A stretch of DNA of 64,000 nucleotides from Silvimonas terrae (GCF_014202765.1 NZ_JACHHN010000002.1:434001-498000); one strand, 5' to 3'; numbered from the stretch's first letter, positions 35,517 to 44,273 are shown. Made by a program: numbers and translations. The notes: a model not told the origin generated them from the letters alone.

Positions 35517-36464
35517 ATGAATACACAAACCGCGCAGCCCATCGTGGTGGCGGCGCTATACAAATTTGTCACCCTGACCGATTACGAAGCCCTGCGCGAA
35601 CAGCTACGCCAGTGCATGGAAGATCTGGACGTCAAAGGCACGCTGCTATTGGCTGAAGAAGGCATCAACGGCACGGTGTCCGGCACGCGCGAAGCGATTG
35701 ACGGCTTGCTGGCGTGGCTGAAAAAAGACCCGCGCATGCTCGATCTGGATCACAAAGAGTCGTACTGCGACGAGCAGCCGTTCTACCGCACCAAGGTCAA
35801 GCTCAAGAAAGAGATCGTCACCCTGGGTGTGCCGGGCGTAGATCCGAACAAGCGTGTGGGCACGTATGTCGAGCCGCAAGACTGGAATGCCATCATTTCT
35901 GACCCGGAAGTGCTGGTGATCGATACCCGCAATGACTACGAGGTAGCGGTGGGTACGTTTGAGCGCGCCGTGGACCCGGAAACCAAAAACTTTGGCGAAT
36001 TTCCGGATTACGTCAAAGCGCACTTTGACCCTGCCAAACACAAGAAAGTCGCCATGTTCTGTACTGGTGGCATCCGGTGCGAGAAAGCCTCCAGTTACAT
36101 GCTGGGCGAAGGGTTTGAAGAGGTTTACCACCTCAAGGGCGGTATTCTGAAGTATCTGGAAACCGTGCCGGAGCAAGAATCCTTGTGGAAGGGTGAGTGT
36201 TTTGTGTTCGATAACCGCGTGACGGTGCGGCACGACCTGTCTGAGGGTGATTACGAACTGTGCCACGCCTGCCGTGAGCCGGTTTCGATTGAAGAACGGC
36301 AATCGCCGCATTACGTGGCAGGGGTGAGCTGCCCGCGTTGCTGGGATACCCTGAGCGAAAAAACCCGCGCGGGCGCGCGTGAGCGTCAAAAGCAGATTGA
36401 ACTAGCCAAAAAGCGCAACGAGCCCAGCCCGCTGGGGCGCAAAGTAGTTAGAAACGAGGAATAG
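35517..36464 (+). CDS. trhO: tRNA uridine(34) hydroxylase TrhO (rhodanese-like)
   Basis: Protein of 315 residues of the UPF0176/YceA family, which hydroxylates U34 of certain tRNAs in an oxygen-dependent way towards 5-methoxyuridine derivatives. An N-terminal ferredoxin-like domain (about 1-95) precedes a rhodanese domain with the catalytic Cys in [15 protein letters not shown] (about 180-194). A C-terminal Cys pair is seen in [10 protein letters not shown] and [10 protein letters not shown], a probable zinc site. The ATG at 35517 gives the family-typical short N-terminus. Confidence 0.92.
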   Translation: MNTQTAQPIVVAALYKFVTLTDYEALREQLRQCMEDLDVKGTLLLAEEGINGTVSGTREAIDGLLAWLKKDPRMLDLDHKESYCDEQPFYRTKVKLKKEIVTLGVPGVDPNKRVGTYVEPQDWNAIISDPEVLVIDTRNDYEVAVGTFERAVDPETKNFGEFPDYVKAHFDPAKHKKVAMFCTGGIRCEKASSYMLGEGFEEVYHLKGGILKYLETVPEQESLWKGECFVFDNRVTVRHDLSEGDYELCHACREPVSIEERQSPHYVAGVSCPRCWDTLSEKTRAGARERQKQIELAKKRNEPSPLGRKVVRNEE

Positions 36465-36557
36465 GTGAGCGTCGCCCGGTTGCCCCAATGAAGGCCGTTG
36501 GCCGGGAGTGCGGGGCGGCCATGTTTACAGGGGGGAGTAACATACCCTTGCGTAATG

Positions 36558-36682
36558 CCGTCATTCCTGCGGAAGCAGGAATCCAGTACGCCCACTGCAG
36601 GTGGGCTCCACTGGCAGACCATTTTCAGTGCCTTCGGCACCCATGTTTGCACCTGGATTCCGGCGTTCGCCGGAATGACGGC
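36558..36682. repeat. MITE-like two-hairpin repeat element
   Basis: The ends CCGTCATTCC and GGAATGACGG are inverted repeats of each other. Next to each end is an internal hairpin (TTCCTGC-GGAA-GCAGGAA; ATTCCGGCG-TTC-GCCGGAAT). The element is about 125 bp, carries no gene and lies between trhO and the DUF1456 gene. This form is common among small proteobacterial extragenic repeats. Confidence 0.75.
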
Positions 36683-36736
36683 TGGGGTATGTCAGCGACG
36701 TAGCCGGGACAATGTCCACCGGAAATCCGGGTCACA

Positions 36737-36768
36737 AAAAAGGCCCGTCACCGTTGACGGGCCTTTTT
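36737..36768. terminator. Bidirectional intrinsic terminator
   Basis: A perfect 14-bp stem (36737-36750 with 36755-36768) with loop CCGT and five T on both strands serves trhO and the convergent DUF1456 gene. Confidence 0.9.
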
Positions 36769-36793
36769 CATCTCTCACAATCCGTGCGTAGCC

Positions 36794-37288
36794 TCAGTCT
36801 TCCAGCGGCCGGGCCGGTGCTGGCGTACTGCCACGCACCCGTAAAGTCAGCCCGCGCAGGAAGTTGCGCAGCAACTGGTCGCCACAAGCGCGGTAGTTTT
36901 TCTGGCCTTCCTTGCGGAACAGGGCGGACAACTCCGGGCGAGATACCTCAAAACCCGCCAGTTGCAGCACGGCGTGCATGTCGTCTTCTTTGAGTTCAAA
37001 TGCGACGCGCAATTTTTTGAGGACGATATTATTGGTGACCGACTCCTCAAGCGGCTGGGCGGGGCGCGTATCGTCCCGGCCGCGCCGGTAAATCACCAGT
37101 CCATTCAGAAAGTGCGACATGGGCAGGTCCGGGCAGGGCACATAACCTTCTTCGTCATCTTTCAGCAGCCATGACGCGAGCTTTTCCTGCGTAACTTTCA
37201 TGCCACCCAGATCAAATACCGCGGCCAGTTGCGGGTCGCTCAGGTCCAGCATGTAGCGCACGCTGCGCAGGATGTCGTTGTGGGTCAT
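36794..37288 (-). CDS. DUF1456 (YehS-like) protein
   Basis: Cytoplasmic protein of 164 residues made of two similar DUF1456 units. The first is MTHNDILRSVRYMLDLSD..., the second begins NNIVLKKLRVAFELKEDD (about 86-103); each ends in a LxNGL or LRNFLRGL motif. The repeats suggest an internal duplication forming a compact helical protein. The function of YehS is unknown. The start at 37288 fits the family. Confidence 0.88.
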   Translation of the reverse strand: MTHNDILRSVRYMLDLSDPQLAAVFDLGGMKVTQEKLASWLLKDDEEGYVPCPDLPMSHFLNGLVIYRRGRDDTRPAQPLEESVTNNIVLKKLRVAFELKEDDMHAVLQLAGFEVSRPELSALFRKEGQKNYRACGDQLLRNFLRGLTLRVRGSTPAPARPLED

Positions 37289-37622
37289 GTCTGGATTATT
37301 CCTTCAAATCAGTAATGTGCGCGGCAACCGCCACGCCGCCGTATTGTAGCGCCTCGGCCGTGAACAGCGGTTGATATTGTCATGTCAGCCTTGTCCGCAG
37401 CTTGGGGTGGCGTGCATCAAATTCCTGATTTTTCTTGCGTTTTCGGCTTGATGACACTTGCGTAACACCCTCATTGCGGGCAGAATCCCGGCTCTCGTGG
37501 CTCGGGGTGTTTACCCCGAATTGATCAATGTTTGATGGCTTGCCCACCCATCCGCTGCGCGCTTTGCGCCGGCAAAGTGGCAAGACCTCTTAGACCTTCT
37601 AGCCCAGGGGGTGTGGGATATT
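37289..37622. other. Gap upstream of the Rieske oxygenase gene
   Basis: No convincing gene is present. A 7-bp hairpin TCGGGGT-GTTT-ACCCCGA occupies 37502-37519. A minus-strand open frame at 37380-37583 is Arg/Ser-rich without a ribosome site and is not called. Confidence 0.5.
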
Positions 37623-38726
37623 ATGAATATTCTGGCTACGGCTGCTGCCTTGCAGCTGGACATGTCCTCTCAGTTGCCGATTTCGGCATACTTCGATGAA
37701 ACCCTGTATCAGCGTGAACTCGAACTCCTGTTCGAGCATGGCCCCAAATACATCGGCCATGAACTGATGGTGCCGGAAGTGGGTGATTACCACGTCCTGG
37801 AAAGCACCAACGGCGCCCGATATCTCAAGCGTGCCGCCACTGGCGTCAAAGCGCTCTCCAACGTCTGCCGGCATCGCCAGGCATTGATGCTGGAAGGGCG
37901 CGGCAATGGCTCGCACACCGTGTGCCCGCTGCACCGCTGGACCTACGACAACAACGGTCATTTGCTGGGTGCGCCGCACTTTGACGGCAATCCCTGCCTG
38001 CATCTGCCGGAAACCGAACTGGTGAACTGGAACGGGTTGCTGTTTGAAAAGAACGGCCGCGATATTGAGGGCGACCTCAAGAATCTGGGTGTCGCCAAAG
38101 ATCTGGATTTCTCCAGTTACGTCTTTCATAGCGTTGCCGTCGATGAATACGAAGGCAACTGGAAAACCTTTATTGAGGTTTACCTGGAGGATTACCACGT
38201 CGAGCCATTCCACCCGGGTCTGGGCAAGTTTGTGACGTGCGACGACCTGAAGTGGGAGTTTGCCGATTGGTACTCCGTGCAGACGGTAGGCGTGCATAAC
38301 GCACTGGCCAAGCCAGGCTCGCACACGTACCAGAAGTGGCACGAAGAAGTCCTGCGCTACAACAACGGCAAACAACCCCCGTATGGCGCAATCTGGCTGA
38401 CCTACTACCCCAACGTGATGGTGGAGTGGTATCCGCATACGCTGGTGATTTCTACCCTGATCCCTACCGGTCCGCGCAGCTACAAAAACGTGGTGGAGTT
38501 TTACTACCCGGAAGACATTGCGTACTTTGAGCCGGAGTTTGTTGCGGCCGAGCAAGCGGCCTACCAGGAAACCGCCGTGGAAGATGGCGAGATCATCCGC
38601 CGCATGGAGCAAGGGCGCGAGGCGCTGTATGCCGCCGGTCGCAATGAAGTGGGGCCGTACCAGTCTCCCATGGAAGATGGCATGCAACATTTCCACCGTT
38701 TTTTGCGGCGCGAACTGGGCATGTAA
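37623..38726 (+). CDS. Rieske [2Fe-2S] ring-hydroxylating oxygenase, alpha-subunit type
   Basis: Oxygenase of 367 residues. The Rieske cluster ligands are VCRHRQAL (about 82-89) and CPLHRWTYD (about 101-109). The mononuclear iron site is in NWKTFIEVYLEDYHVEPFHP (about 180-199), with the two His ligands. It resembles aromatic or quaternary-amine (choline/carnitine/betaine-like) oxygenases. No beta subunit, ferredoxin or reductase gene is adjacent, so partners must be encoded elsewhere. Substrate unknown. ATG 37623 is preferred; a GTG 12 bp upstream is in frame. Confidence 0.87.
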   Translation: MNILATAAALQLDMSSQLPISAYFDETLYQRELELLFEHGPKYIGHELMVPEVGDYHVLESTNGARYLKRAATGVKALSNVCRHRQALMLEGRGNGSHTVCPLHRWTYDNNGHLLGAPHFDGNPCLHLPETELVNWNGLLFEKNGRDIEGDLKNLGVAKDLDFSSYVFHSVAVDEYEGNWKTFIEVYLEDYHVEPFHPGLGKFVTCDDLKWEFADWYSVQTVGVHNALAKPGSHTYQKWHEEVLRYNNGKQPPYGAIWLTYYPNVMVEWYPHTLVISTLIPTGPRSYKNVVEFYYPEDIAYFEPEFVAAEQAAYQETAVEDGEIIRRMEQGREALYAAGRNEVGPYQSPMEDGMQHFHRFLRRELGM

Positions 38727-38757
38727 ACCGCACCCCGTTTCGACGGAAAAGTTCCGT

Positions 38758-38784
38758 AAAACCCGCCTGATGGCGGGTTTTTTC
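38758..38784 (+). terminator. Intrinsic terminator of the Rieske gene
   Basis: A 10-bp stem AAAACCCGCC/GGCGGGTTTT with loop TGAT is followed by T-rich sequence. Confidence 0.92.
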
Positions 38785-38940
38785 TTTTTCTTTACAATGC
38801 GTTATGGCGCGCTCCGCGTCGGCGTCCGTCTGTCATGCCCATCCGCAAGTTACCTGCATCAACCCCCAAACAGGAGGGGTAGAGTATGAGCGTACCCTCA
38901 CAAAGGGCGCACTGACGTCACAACATCCAAGGAGATCGTC

Positions 38941-39189
38941 ATGAAAAAGACCATCATCACTGCTTGCACGCTTGCGGCCGCTCTGGTTGCCGGCACCGCA
39001 CTGGCCGGCGCGACCGGCGAACACCCGTATCGCAACGGCGTACTGGATAATTCGCCGTCGTTCTATTCGCACATGCAAGACCGGACATCCCAAGATAACA
39101 GCGCAGGTCTGAGCGGCTCCTCCACCACCAGCAACGCGACCAGCACCGATTCTTCGTCCAGCATGGATTCGTCCAGCCAGACCAATTAA
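38941..39189 (+). CDS. Small secreted Ser/Thr-rich protein
   Basis: An 82-residue protein with a signal peptide (1-22, ending ALA). The mature protein is about 60 residues: a short head GATGEHPYRNGVLDNSPSF, then a tail made mostly of Ser, Thr, Asn, Gln and Asp. I recognise no family. An AAGGAGATC ribosome site 5 bp before the ATG and a strong terminator after the gene support a real, independently transcribed unit. A periplasmic stress-type peptide is possible but unproven. Confidence 0.75.
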   Translation: MKKTIITACTLAAALVAGTALAGATGEHPYRNGVLDNSPSFYSHMQDRTSQDNSAGLSGSSTTSNATSTDSSSSMDSSSQTN

Positions 39190-39212
39190 GCAAGACGTGC
39201 AGTCCGTTGTAC

Positions 39213-39255
39213 ACACGCCCCGGCAACCCTCTATTGCCGGGGCGTGTTCATTTTT
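39213..39255 (+). terminator. Intrinsic terminator after the small secreted protein gene
   Basis: A 14-bp stem (39213-39226 with 39234-39247) with a 7-nt loop is followed by TTCATTTTT. Confidence 0.88.
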
Positions 39256-39335
39256 GGGGCCCAATGGCAGGGTGGGCGCCTTGTGAATAGCGCTCAGCGG
39301 CCATATGTTGAGCAGGTCCAATCCGGTATTGATCC

Positions 39336-41132
39336 ATGAAACCCGCCCAGGAATCCGCCGCACCCCGCAACGACTGGCAAACTTTGCGCACCTTGCTGCC
39401 CTATCTGTTGCAGTACAAAACGCGCGTCATTATCGCCATGGTGCTGCTGATTGCCGCCAAAGTGGCTAACGTGGGCGTTCCCCTGGTGCTCAAGGGGATT
39501 GTCGATCATCTGGATGGCAGCAAAGGCCCGCTGGTGCTGCCGTTGGCGCTTGTCGGCGCGTATGGCCTGCTGCGTTTGTGTTCCTCCGTCTTTGGGGAAA
39601 TGCGCGACGCGGTGTTTGCCAAGGTTACCCAGGGCGCCATTCGCCGCGTCGCGTTGCAGGTGTTCGATCATCTGCACGCGCTTTCTTTGCGCTTTCATCT
39701 GGCACGCCAGACGGGCGGCATGAGCCGGGATATTGATCGCGGCAGCAAGGGCATTGCGTTTCTGCTGAATTTTACGCTGTTCAACATCCTGCCCACGCTG
39801 GTGGAAATCTTCCTGGTGGCCGGGGTCTTGCTCAAAAAATACGACTGGTATTTTGCGGCCATTACCTTTGGCACCATCATCATTTATATCGGCTTCACGC
39901 TGGGCGTGACCGAGTGGCGCATGGTGTTCCGTCGCACCATGAACAATATGGATTCGGAAGCCAGTACGCGCGCAGTAGATAGTCTGCTGAATTACGAAAC
40001 CGTCAAATACTTCGGCAACGAACGCTGGGAATCCGAGCGCTACGACAAGAGCCTGATGAAGTGGGAAGACGCTGCGGTGAAAAACCAGGTCTCGCTGTCA
40101 TTTTTGAATGCAGGGCAGGCCGGGATTATTGCGCTGGGCGTCTCTGCGCTGGTCGGACTGGCCGCACAAGAAGTGGTCACCGGCAAAATGACGCTGGGTG
40201 ACCTGGTGCTGGTTAACGCGTTCTTGCTGCAACTGTATGCGCCGCTCAACTTCCTTGGATTTATTTACCGCGAAATCAAGCATTCGCTGGCGGACATGGA
40301 AAAAATGTTCAGCCTGCTGGGACAGAATGCGGAAGTCAAAGACAGCCCGGATGCCATTGCGCTGAAAGCCCAGCGCGCCAACGTACGTTTCGAAAACGTG
40401 GACTTTGGCTACGAAAGCAACCGGCAAATTCTGCACGGCGTGTCGTTTGACGTGCCGGCAGGTCACACCGTGGCCGTGGTGGGGAGTTCGGGTGCGGGCA
40501 AATCCACGCTCTCCCGCTTGCTTTACCGGTTTTACGATACCAATAGCGGCAGTATCAGCATCAATCAGCATGATCTGCGTGGCTTGACTCAGGCGTCGCT
40601 GCGCGACCATATCGGCATCGTGCCGCAAGATACGGTGCTGTTTAACGACAGCATCTATTACAACATTGCCTACGGCAAACCCACCGCCACGCGCGCAGAG
40701 GTCATTGAGGCTGCCCGCTCTGCGCACATTTACGACTTCATCATGAGTCTGCCGGAAGGTTTTGATACGCCAGTGGGCGAGCGTGGACTCAAACTGTCTG
40801 GTGGAGAGAAACAGCGTGTTGCGATTGCCCGCACCATTCTCAAAAACCCGCCCATCCTGATTTTTGATGAAGCCACATCGGCGCTGGACTCCAAAACCGA
40901 ACGCAGTATTCAGGCTGAACTCAAAGAAATCTCGGCCAACCGCACTACGCTGGTGATTGCACATCGGCTATCGACCATTGCCGATGCGGATGAAATCCTG
41001 GTCATGGAAGGCGGGCGCATTGTCGAGCGCGGCCACCACCGGGCGTTGCTGGCGGCCGGCGGCGCCTATGCGCGACTATGGGCCATGCAGCAGCAACATC
41101 AGGATATCGACAAACCTGTCGATGCCATCTAA
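39336..41132 (+). CDS. Atm1/HMT1-like ABC exporter (permease-ATPase fusion)
   Basis: Inner-membrane half-transporter of 598 residues, active as a dimer. A six-helix membrane domain (about 20-320) is joined to an ATPase with Walker A VGSSGAGKSTLSRLL (about 383-397), signature LSGGEKQRVAIAR (about 487-499) and Walker B ILIFDEATSALD (about 507-518). The loop segment NYETVKYFGNE is typical of the Atm1 group, which exports glutathione or glutathione-metal/persulfide compounds. A role in metal tolerance or sulfur trafficking is likely. It is monocistronic, between two terminators. Confidence 0.92.
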   Translation: MKPAQESAAPRNDWQTLRTLLPYLLQYKTRVIIAMVLLIAAKVANVGVPLVLKGIVDHLDGSKGPLVLPLALVGAYGLLRLCSSVFGEMRDAVFAKVTQGAIRRVALQVFDHLHALSLRFHLARQTGGMSRDIDRGSKGIAFLLNFTLFNILPTLVEIFLVAGVLLKKYDWYFAAITFGTIIIYIGFTLGVTEWRMVFRRTMNNMDSEASTRAVDSLLNYETVKYFGNERWESERYDKSLMKWEDAAVKNQVSLSFLNAGQAGIIALGVSALVGLAAQEVVTGKMTLGDLVLVNAFLLQLYAPLNFLGFIYREIKHSLADMEKMFSLLGQNAEVKDSPDAIALKAQRANVRFENVDFGYESNRQILHGVSFDVPAGHTVAVVGSSGAGKSTLSRLLYRFYDTNSGSISINQHDLRGLTQASLRDHIGIVPQDTVLFNDSIYYNIAYGKPTATRAEVIEAARSAHIYDFIMSLPEGFDTPVGERGLKLSGGEKQRVAIARTILKNPPILIFDEATSALDSKTERSIQAELKEISANRTTLVIAHRLSTIADADEILVMEGGRIVERGHHRALLAAGGAYARLWAMQQQHQDIDKPVDAI

Positions 41133-41151
41133 CCCCGGTGTTTGTCCTGGA

Positions 41152-41185
41152 AAAAACGGCGCCCTGCAGAGCAGGCGCCGTTTTT
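41152..41185 (+). terminator. Intrinsic terminator of the Atm1-like gene
   Basis: A 12-bp stem AAAAACGGCGCC/GGCGCCGTTTTT extends through a further short paired segment; five T follow. Confidence 0.92.
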
Positions 41186-41202
41186 CATGTTGCGCCGCAG
41201 AA

Positions 41203-41244
41203 TTGACCTTGCCCGATTGCGTGCATATAGATAAGGACAAGGTC
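41203..41244 (+). promoter_or_regulatory. Predicted promoter of the sugar ABC operon, bracketed by an inverted repeat
   Basis: TTGACC (41203-41208) and TATAGA (41226-41231) are 17 bp apart, giving a start near 41238. GACCTTG (41205-41211) and CAAGGTC (41238-41244) form a perfect 7-bp inverted pair 33 bp centre to centre, overlapping the -35 box and the start point. Confidence 0.65.
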
Positions 41245-41265
41245 GACCGATGACTGGGTCCATTC

Positions 41266-41367
41266 AGCCGTCAGGACGCCTGTAAAACAAGACACTGGAA
41301 ATCCGGTGCCTTGCACGGCGACTGCAAACGGCCCCTGTGCAAGGCGTACGACCTGCACACGACGGCT
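41266..41367 (+). ncRNA. Candidate structured leader RNA of the sugar ABC operon
   Basis: A closing stem AGCCGTC (41266-41272)/GACGGCT (41361-41367) encloses two adjacent hairpins: CACTGG-AAAT-CCGGTG (41293-41308) and GCCTTGCAC/GTGCAAGGC (41308-41316 with 41337-41345). All lie inside the roughly 205-nt leader. It matches no riboswitch class I recognise. Confidence 0.4.
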
Positions 41368-41442
41368 CGCCACAGGCAGCCGCCAAAACCGTTTTTCCAT
41401 GCCTTTCGCTCTGGCAATGCCAACTTGTGGAGTGATACCGGT

Positions 41443-42420
41443 ATGACTACGCGCAGAACCCTCATCAAACTGTCTGTTGCCACCCTTGCCGCCGGCCTGC
41501 TGGCAGCGCATGCGTTTGCCGACGCCAACAAACCCGTCATTGCCTTGCTGCCCGGTGTGGTGGATCCGTTTTATTTCACCATGCACCGTGGCGCGGAAAA
41601 GGCGGCCAAGGAAGAGGGCGTGGAATTGCTGTTCCAGGTGCCCAAATCCTGGAACACCACGGAACAGGTGCCGATCCTCAAGGCCTTTATCGCCAAGAAG
41701 CCGGATGTCTTGCTGATTTCGCCGGTCGACAAACAACAACTGGTGCAGCCGCTGAAAGAGGCTGTGGATGCCGGCATCAAGGTCATTACGGTCGATACCT
41801 ATATTGGGGATGGCAAATATCAGACCGGCAAGGGCGATGCGGATTTCCCGCTTTCCTATATCGCCTCTGACAACACCGAAGGCGGGCGCATTGCCGCGCG
41901 GGCGCTGGCCAAAGCCATTGGCGACAAGGGCGAGGTTTACTGTGAAGACAATAAACCCGGCATTTCCAGCACGGATGCACGGGTGGATGGTTTTCTGGAA
42001 GAAATGAAAAAGCACCCGAACATCAAGGTGCTCGATACCCAGTACAACGAGGATGACGCCAACAAAGCGGCCGCGCATATCGCCGCCATCCTGGCGCGCA
42101 ATCCCAATCTGGCCGGCGTGTTTGGTGCCAATACCTTTTCTGGCAAAGGGGCCGCTGAAGGGGTGAAAAAAGCGGGCAAGACCGGCAAGGTCAAAGTTGT
42201 GGTGTTTGATGCGGTACCAGGCATTGATCAGGACATCAAGAGCGGCCTGGTGGATATCGCCATTGCCCAGAAGCCGGCAGAAATGGGCTATTACGGCGTG
42301 AAATACGGGGCCGATGCCGCCCGAGGCAAAAAGATTCCGGCACAGAAGGGCACCGGCTTTGTGGTGCTGGATAAATCCAATATCGATGGCGACGGCAAGC
42401 AGTACATCTATTCCAACTAA
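41443..42420 (+). CDS. Sugar ABC transporter substrate-binding protein (CUT2 / ribose-binding type)
   Basis: Periplasmic binding protein of 325 residues of the RbsB/FrcB type. The leader MTTRRTLIKLSVATLAAG has a twin-arginine-like TRRTLIK motif and ends about ADA (residue 27). The domain starts PVIALLPGVVDPFYFTMHRG and contains KPDVLLISPVDKQQLVQPL and the linker region VVVFDAVPGIDQDI. The ligand is probably a pentose, fructose or similar sugar, or a sugar alcohol; the neighbours do not tell which. First gene of a three-gene operon with a long leader. Confidence 0.88.
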   Translation: MTTRRTLIKLSVATLAAGLLAAHAFADANKPVIALLPGVVDPFYFTMHRGAEKAAKEEGVELLFQVPKSWNTTEQVPILKAFIAKKPDVLLISPVDKQQLVQPLKEAVDAGIKVITVDTYIGDGKYQTGKGDADFPLSYIASDNTEGGRIAARALAKAIGDKGEVYCEDNKPGISSTDARVDGFLEEMKKHPNIKVLDTQYNEDDANKAAAHIAAILARNPNLAGVFGANTFSGKGAAEGVKKAGKTGKVKVVVFDAVPGIDQDIKSGLVDIAIAQKPAEMGYYGVKYGADAARGKKIPAQKGTGFVVLDKSNIDGDGKQYIYSN

Positions 42421-42501
42421 GAGGTTCCCAAAAGCAGCACCGACCCGGCTGAGCTTTGCAACAAGTTCAGCCGGTTTACCCGCCCTTGATGGAACCCGCT
42501 C

Positions 42502-43482
42502 ATGGATGAATCCGGCAAACGGATGGATCGGCTGGCCTTGATCACCAAGGTCTGGCCCTGGTTGTTTCTGGCCGTGTTATTGGTGTTTTTTGAAGTCTGG
42601 GCGCAGATCGTTGCACGGCGCTCGTTTGTTTTTAACCTGTATAACGCCCAATCCATTTTGCTGGCGGCCAGTGCGCCGTTGTTGCTGGCGATTGGCCAGA
42701 CCTTTGTCATCATCACCGCTGGCATTGATTTGTCGGTTGGCTTTGTCATGGGCCTGTCGGCGGTCTGCGTGGCGCAATTTACGCTGCTGGGCGGGCAATC
42801 TGTGGCGTCGCTGCTGCTGGCTTCGTTCGGCACCATGCTGGTCTGCCTGATTCCCGGCTACGTCAATGGCGTGCTGATTTCGCGCATGGGGGTGCCTGCT
42901 TTCATCGGCACTCTGGGGATGTATGGCGTGGCGCGTGGCGCGGGTTTTCTGGCGGCAGGCAGCGGGATGACGGTCTCGGTCAATCACGTCGGGCTGGCCT
43001 GGCTGGGCACCGGTTGGGTGCCCATCATCCTGACCGGCATCTTGCTGCTGATCATGCATTTTGTGCTCTCAAAAACGCGCTTTGGCCAGTACACCTACGC
43101 CATTGGTGGCAACCTGCAATCTGCTGCCCGCGCGGGAATCAACGTCAAACGACATCTGACCATCGTGTACATGCTGGCGGCGCTGTTTGCGGCGATTGGT
43201 GGCATTGTCTATACCGCGCGCTTTGCCGCTGGCGCGGCCAATGCCGGTGAATCCATGTTGCTGGATTCGATTGCGGCTGTCGTGATCGGCGGCGCCAGTC
43301 TGTTTGGGGGTACGGGAAATGTGATCGGCACGCTGATTGGCTCGCTCATCATTGCCGTCATTCAGTTCGGGCTGATTTTTATCGATGTGAACGCGTTCTG
43401 GCAGTTTATCGCCGTGGGTGTGGTGATCATTTTGTCGGTATTGATTGACCAGTACAAAGAGCGGCTGGGGAGGGAAGGCTGA
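42502..43482 (+). CDS. Sugar ABC transporter permease (CUT2 type)
   Basis: Inner-membrane permease of 326 residues of the RbsC/FrcC family with about 8-10 hydrophobic helices. Recognisable are FVIITAGIDLSVGFVMGLS (about 68-86) and the C-terminal SIAAVVIGGASLFGGTGNVIG (about 259-279), both typical. It is the second gene of the operon; its stop overlaps the start of the ATPase gene (TGATG), so the two are translationally coupled. Confidence 0.92.
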   Translation: MDESGKRMDRLALITKVWPWLFLAVLLVFFEVWAQIVARRSFVFNLYNAQSILLAASAPLLLAIGQTFVIITAGIDLSVGFVMGLSAVCVAQFTLLGGQSVASLLLASFGTMLVCLIPGYVNGVLISRMGVPAFIGTLGMYGVARGAGFLAAGSGMTVSVNHVGLAWLGTGWVPIILTGILLLIMHFVLSKTRFGQYTYAIGGNLQSAARAGINVKRHLTIVYMLAALFAAIGGIVYTARFAAGAANAGESMLLDSIAAVVIGGASLFGGTGNVIGTLIGSLIIAVIQFGLIFIDVNAFWQFIAVGVVIILSVLIDQYKERLGREG

Positions 43483-44249
43483 TGTCCAACCAGGCTTTGC
43501 TGGAAGTCGACAATATCTCTATCCATTTTGGCGGGGTACAGGCGCTGAAGGGGGTTTCGCTTTCCATCGCGCCGGGCGAGGTCGTCGCCCTGGCCGGAGA
43601 CAACGGTGCGGGTAAATCCACGCTGATCAAGATTATCTCTGGCGTGTACAAAGCGTCGTCCGGCGCGGTGCGTTTTGATGGGCAGCCGCTCACGTTACTG
43701 GACCCGCAAGACGCCCGCAGCAAGGGCATAGAAACCATCTACCAGGATTTGGCGCTGGCGGACAATCTGGATGTCGGCGGCAACATCTTTCTGGGGCGCG
43801 AGCCCATGCGGCGCTGGTTGGGTTTGCCGGTGATCGACCGGGAACATATGCACAAGGTGGCGCAGGAAGTGCTGGACCGGCTGGATATTGTGATCCCGGA
43901 GCGCAAACTGGCCGGCCCGGTGCAGATGCTGTCGGGCGGGCAGCGTCAGGCCATTGCCATTGGCCGCGCCATCTACTGGAACGCGCGCCTTTTGATCATG
44001 GATGAACCCACTGCGGCGCTGGGTGTGCCAGAGCAACGCAAGGTGATGTCGCTCATCCAGACGCTCAAGGCGCAGGGCGTGGCCATCTTGCTGGTGTCGC
44101 ATAATCTGCACGATATTTTTGCGGTAGCGGATCGCATTGTCGTGCTAAGGCGCGGCGAAGCTGTGGGAGAGCGCCGCGTCACCGAGACGCACGGCGAGGA
44201 AATTGTCGGCCTGATGGTAGGCAGCGAATACGCCACAACGACAGCCTGA
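43482..44249 (+). CDS. Sugar ABC transporter ATPase, single-domain (FrcA-like)
   Basis: ATPase of 255 residues. Walker A is GDNGAGKSTLIKII (about 38-51); the signature reads LSGGQRQAIAIGRAI (about 149-163) and Walker B LLIMDEPTAALG (about 168-179). It has one nucleotide-binding domain, as in the FrcBCA fructose transporter, unlike the two-domain RbsA. The protein would therefore act as a homodimer. It closes the operon; the TetR gene follows after 112 bp. Confidence 0.92.
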   Translation: MSNQALLEVDNISIHFGGVQALKGVSLSIAPGEVVALAGDNGAGKSTLIKIISGVYKASSGAVRFDGQPLTLLDPQDARSKGIETIYQDLALADNLDVGGNIFLGREPMRRWLGLPVIDREHMHKVAQEVLDRLDIVIPERKLAGPVQMLSGGQRQAIAIGRAIYWNARLLIMDEPTAALGVPEQRKVMSLIQTLKAQGVAILLVSHNLHDIFAVADRIVVLRRGEAVGERRVTETHGEEIVGLMVGSEYATTTA

Positions 44250-44273
44250 AGTCAGTGTTGTGGCAAGAAAAAC

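Noticed and set aside
37380-37583. Possible 67-residue gene upstream of the Rieske oxygenase
   Set aside because: Low-complexity basic translation without ribosome site; it overlaps the hairpin at 37502-37519.
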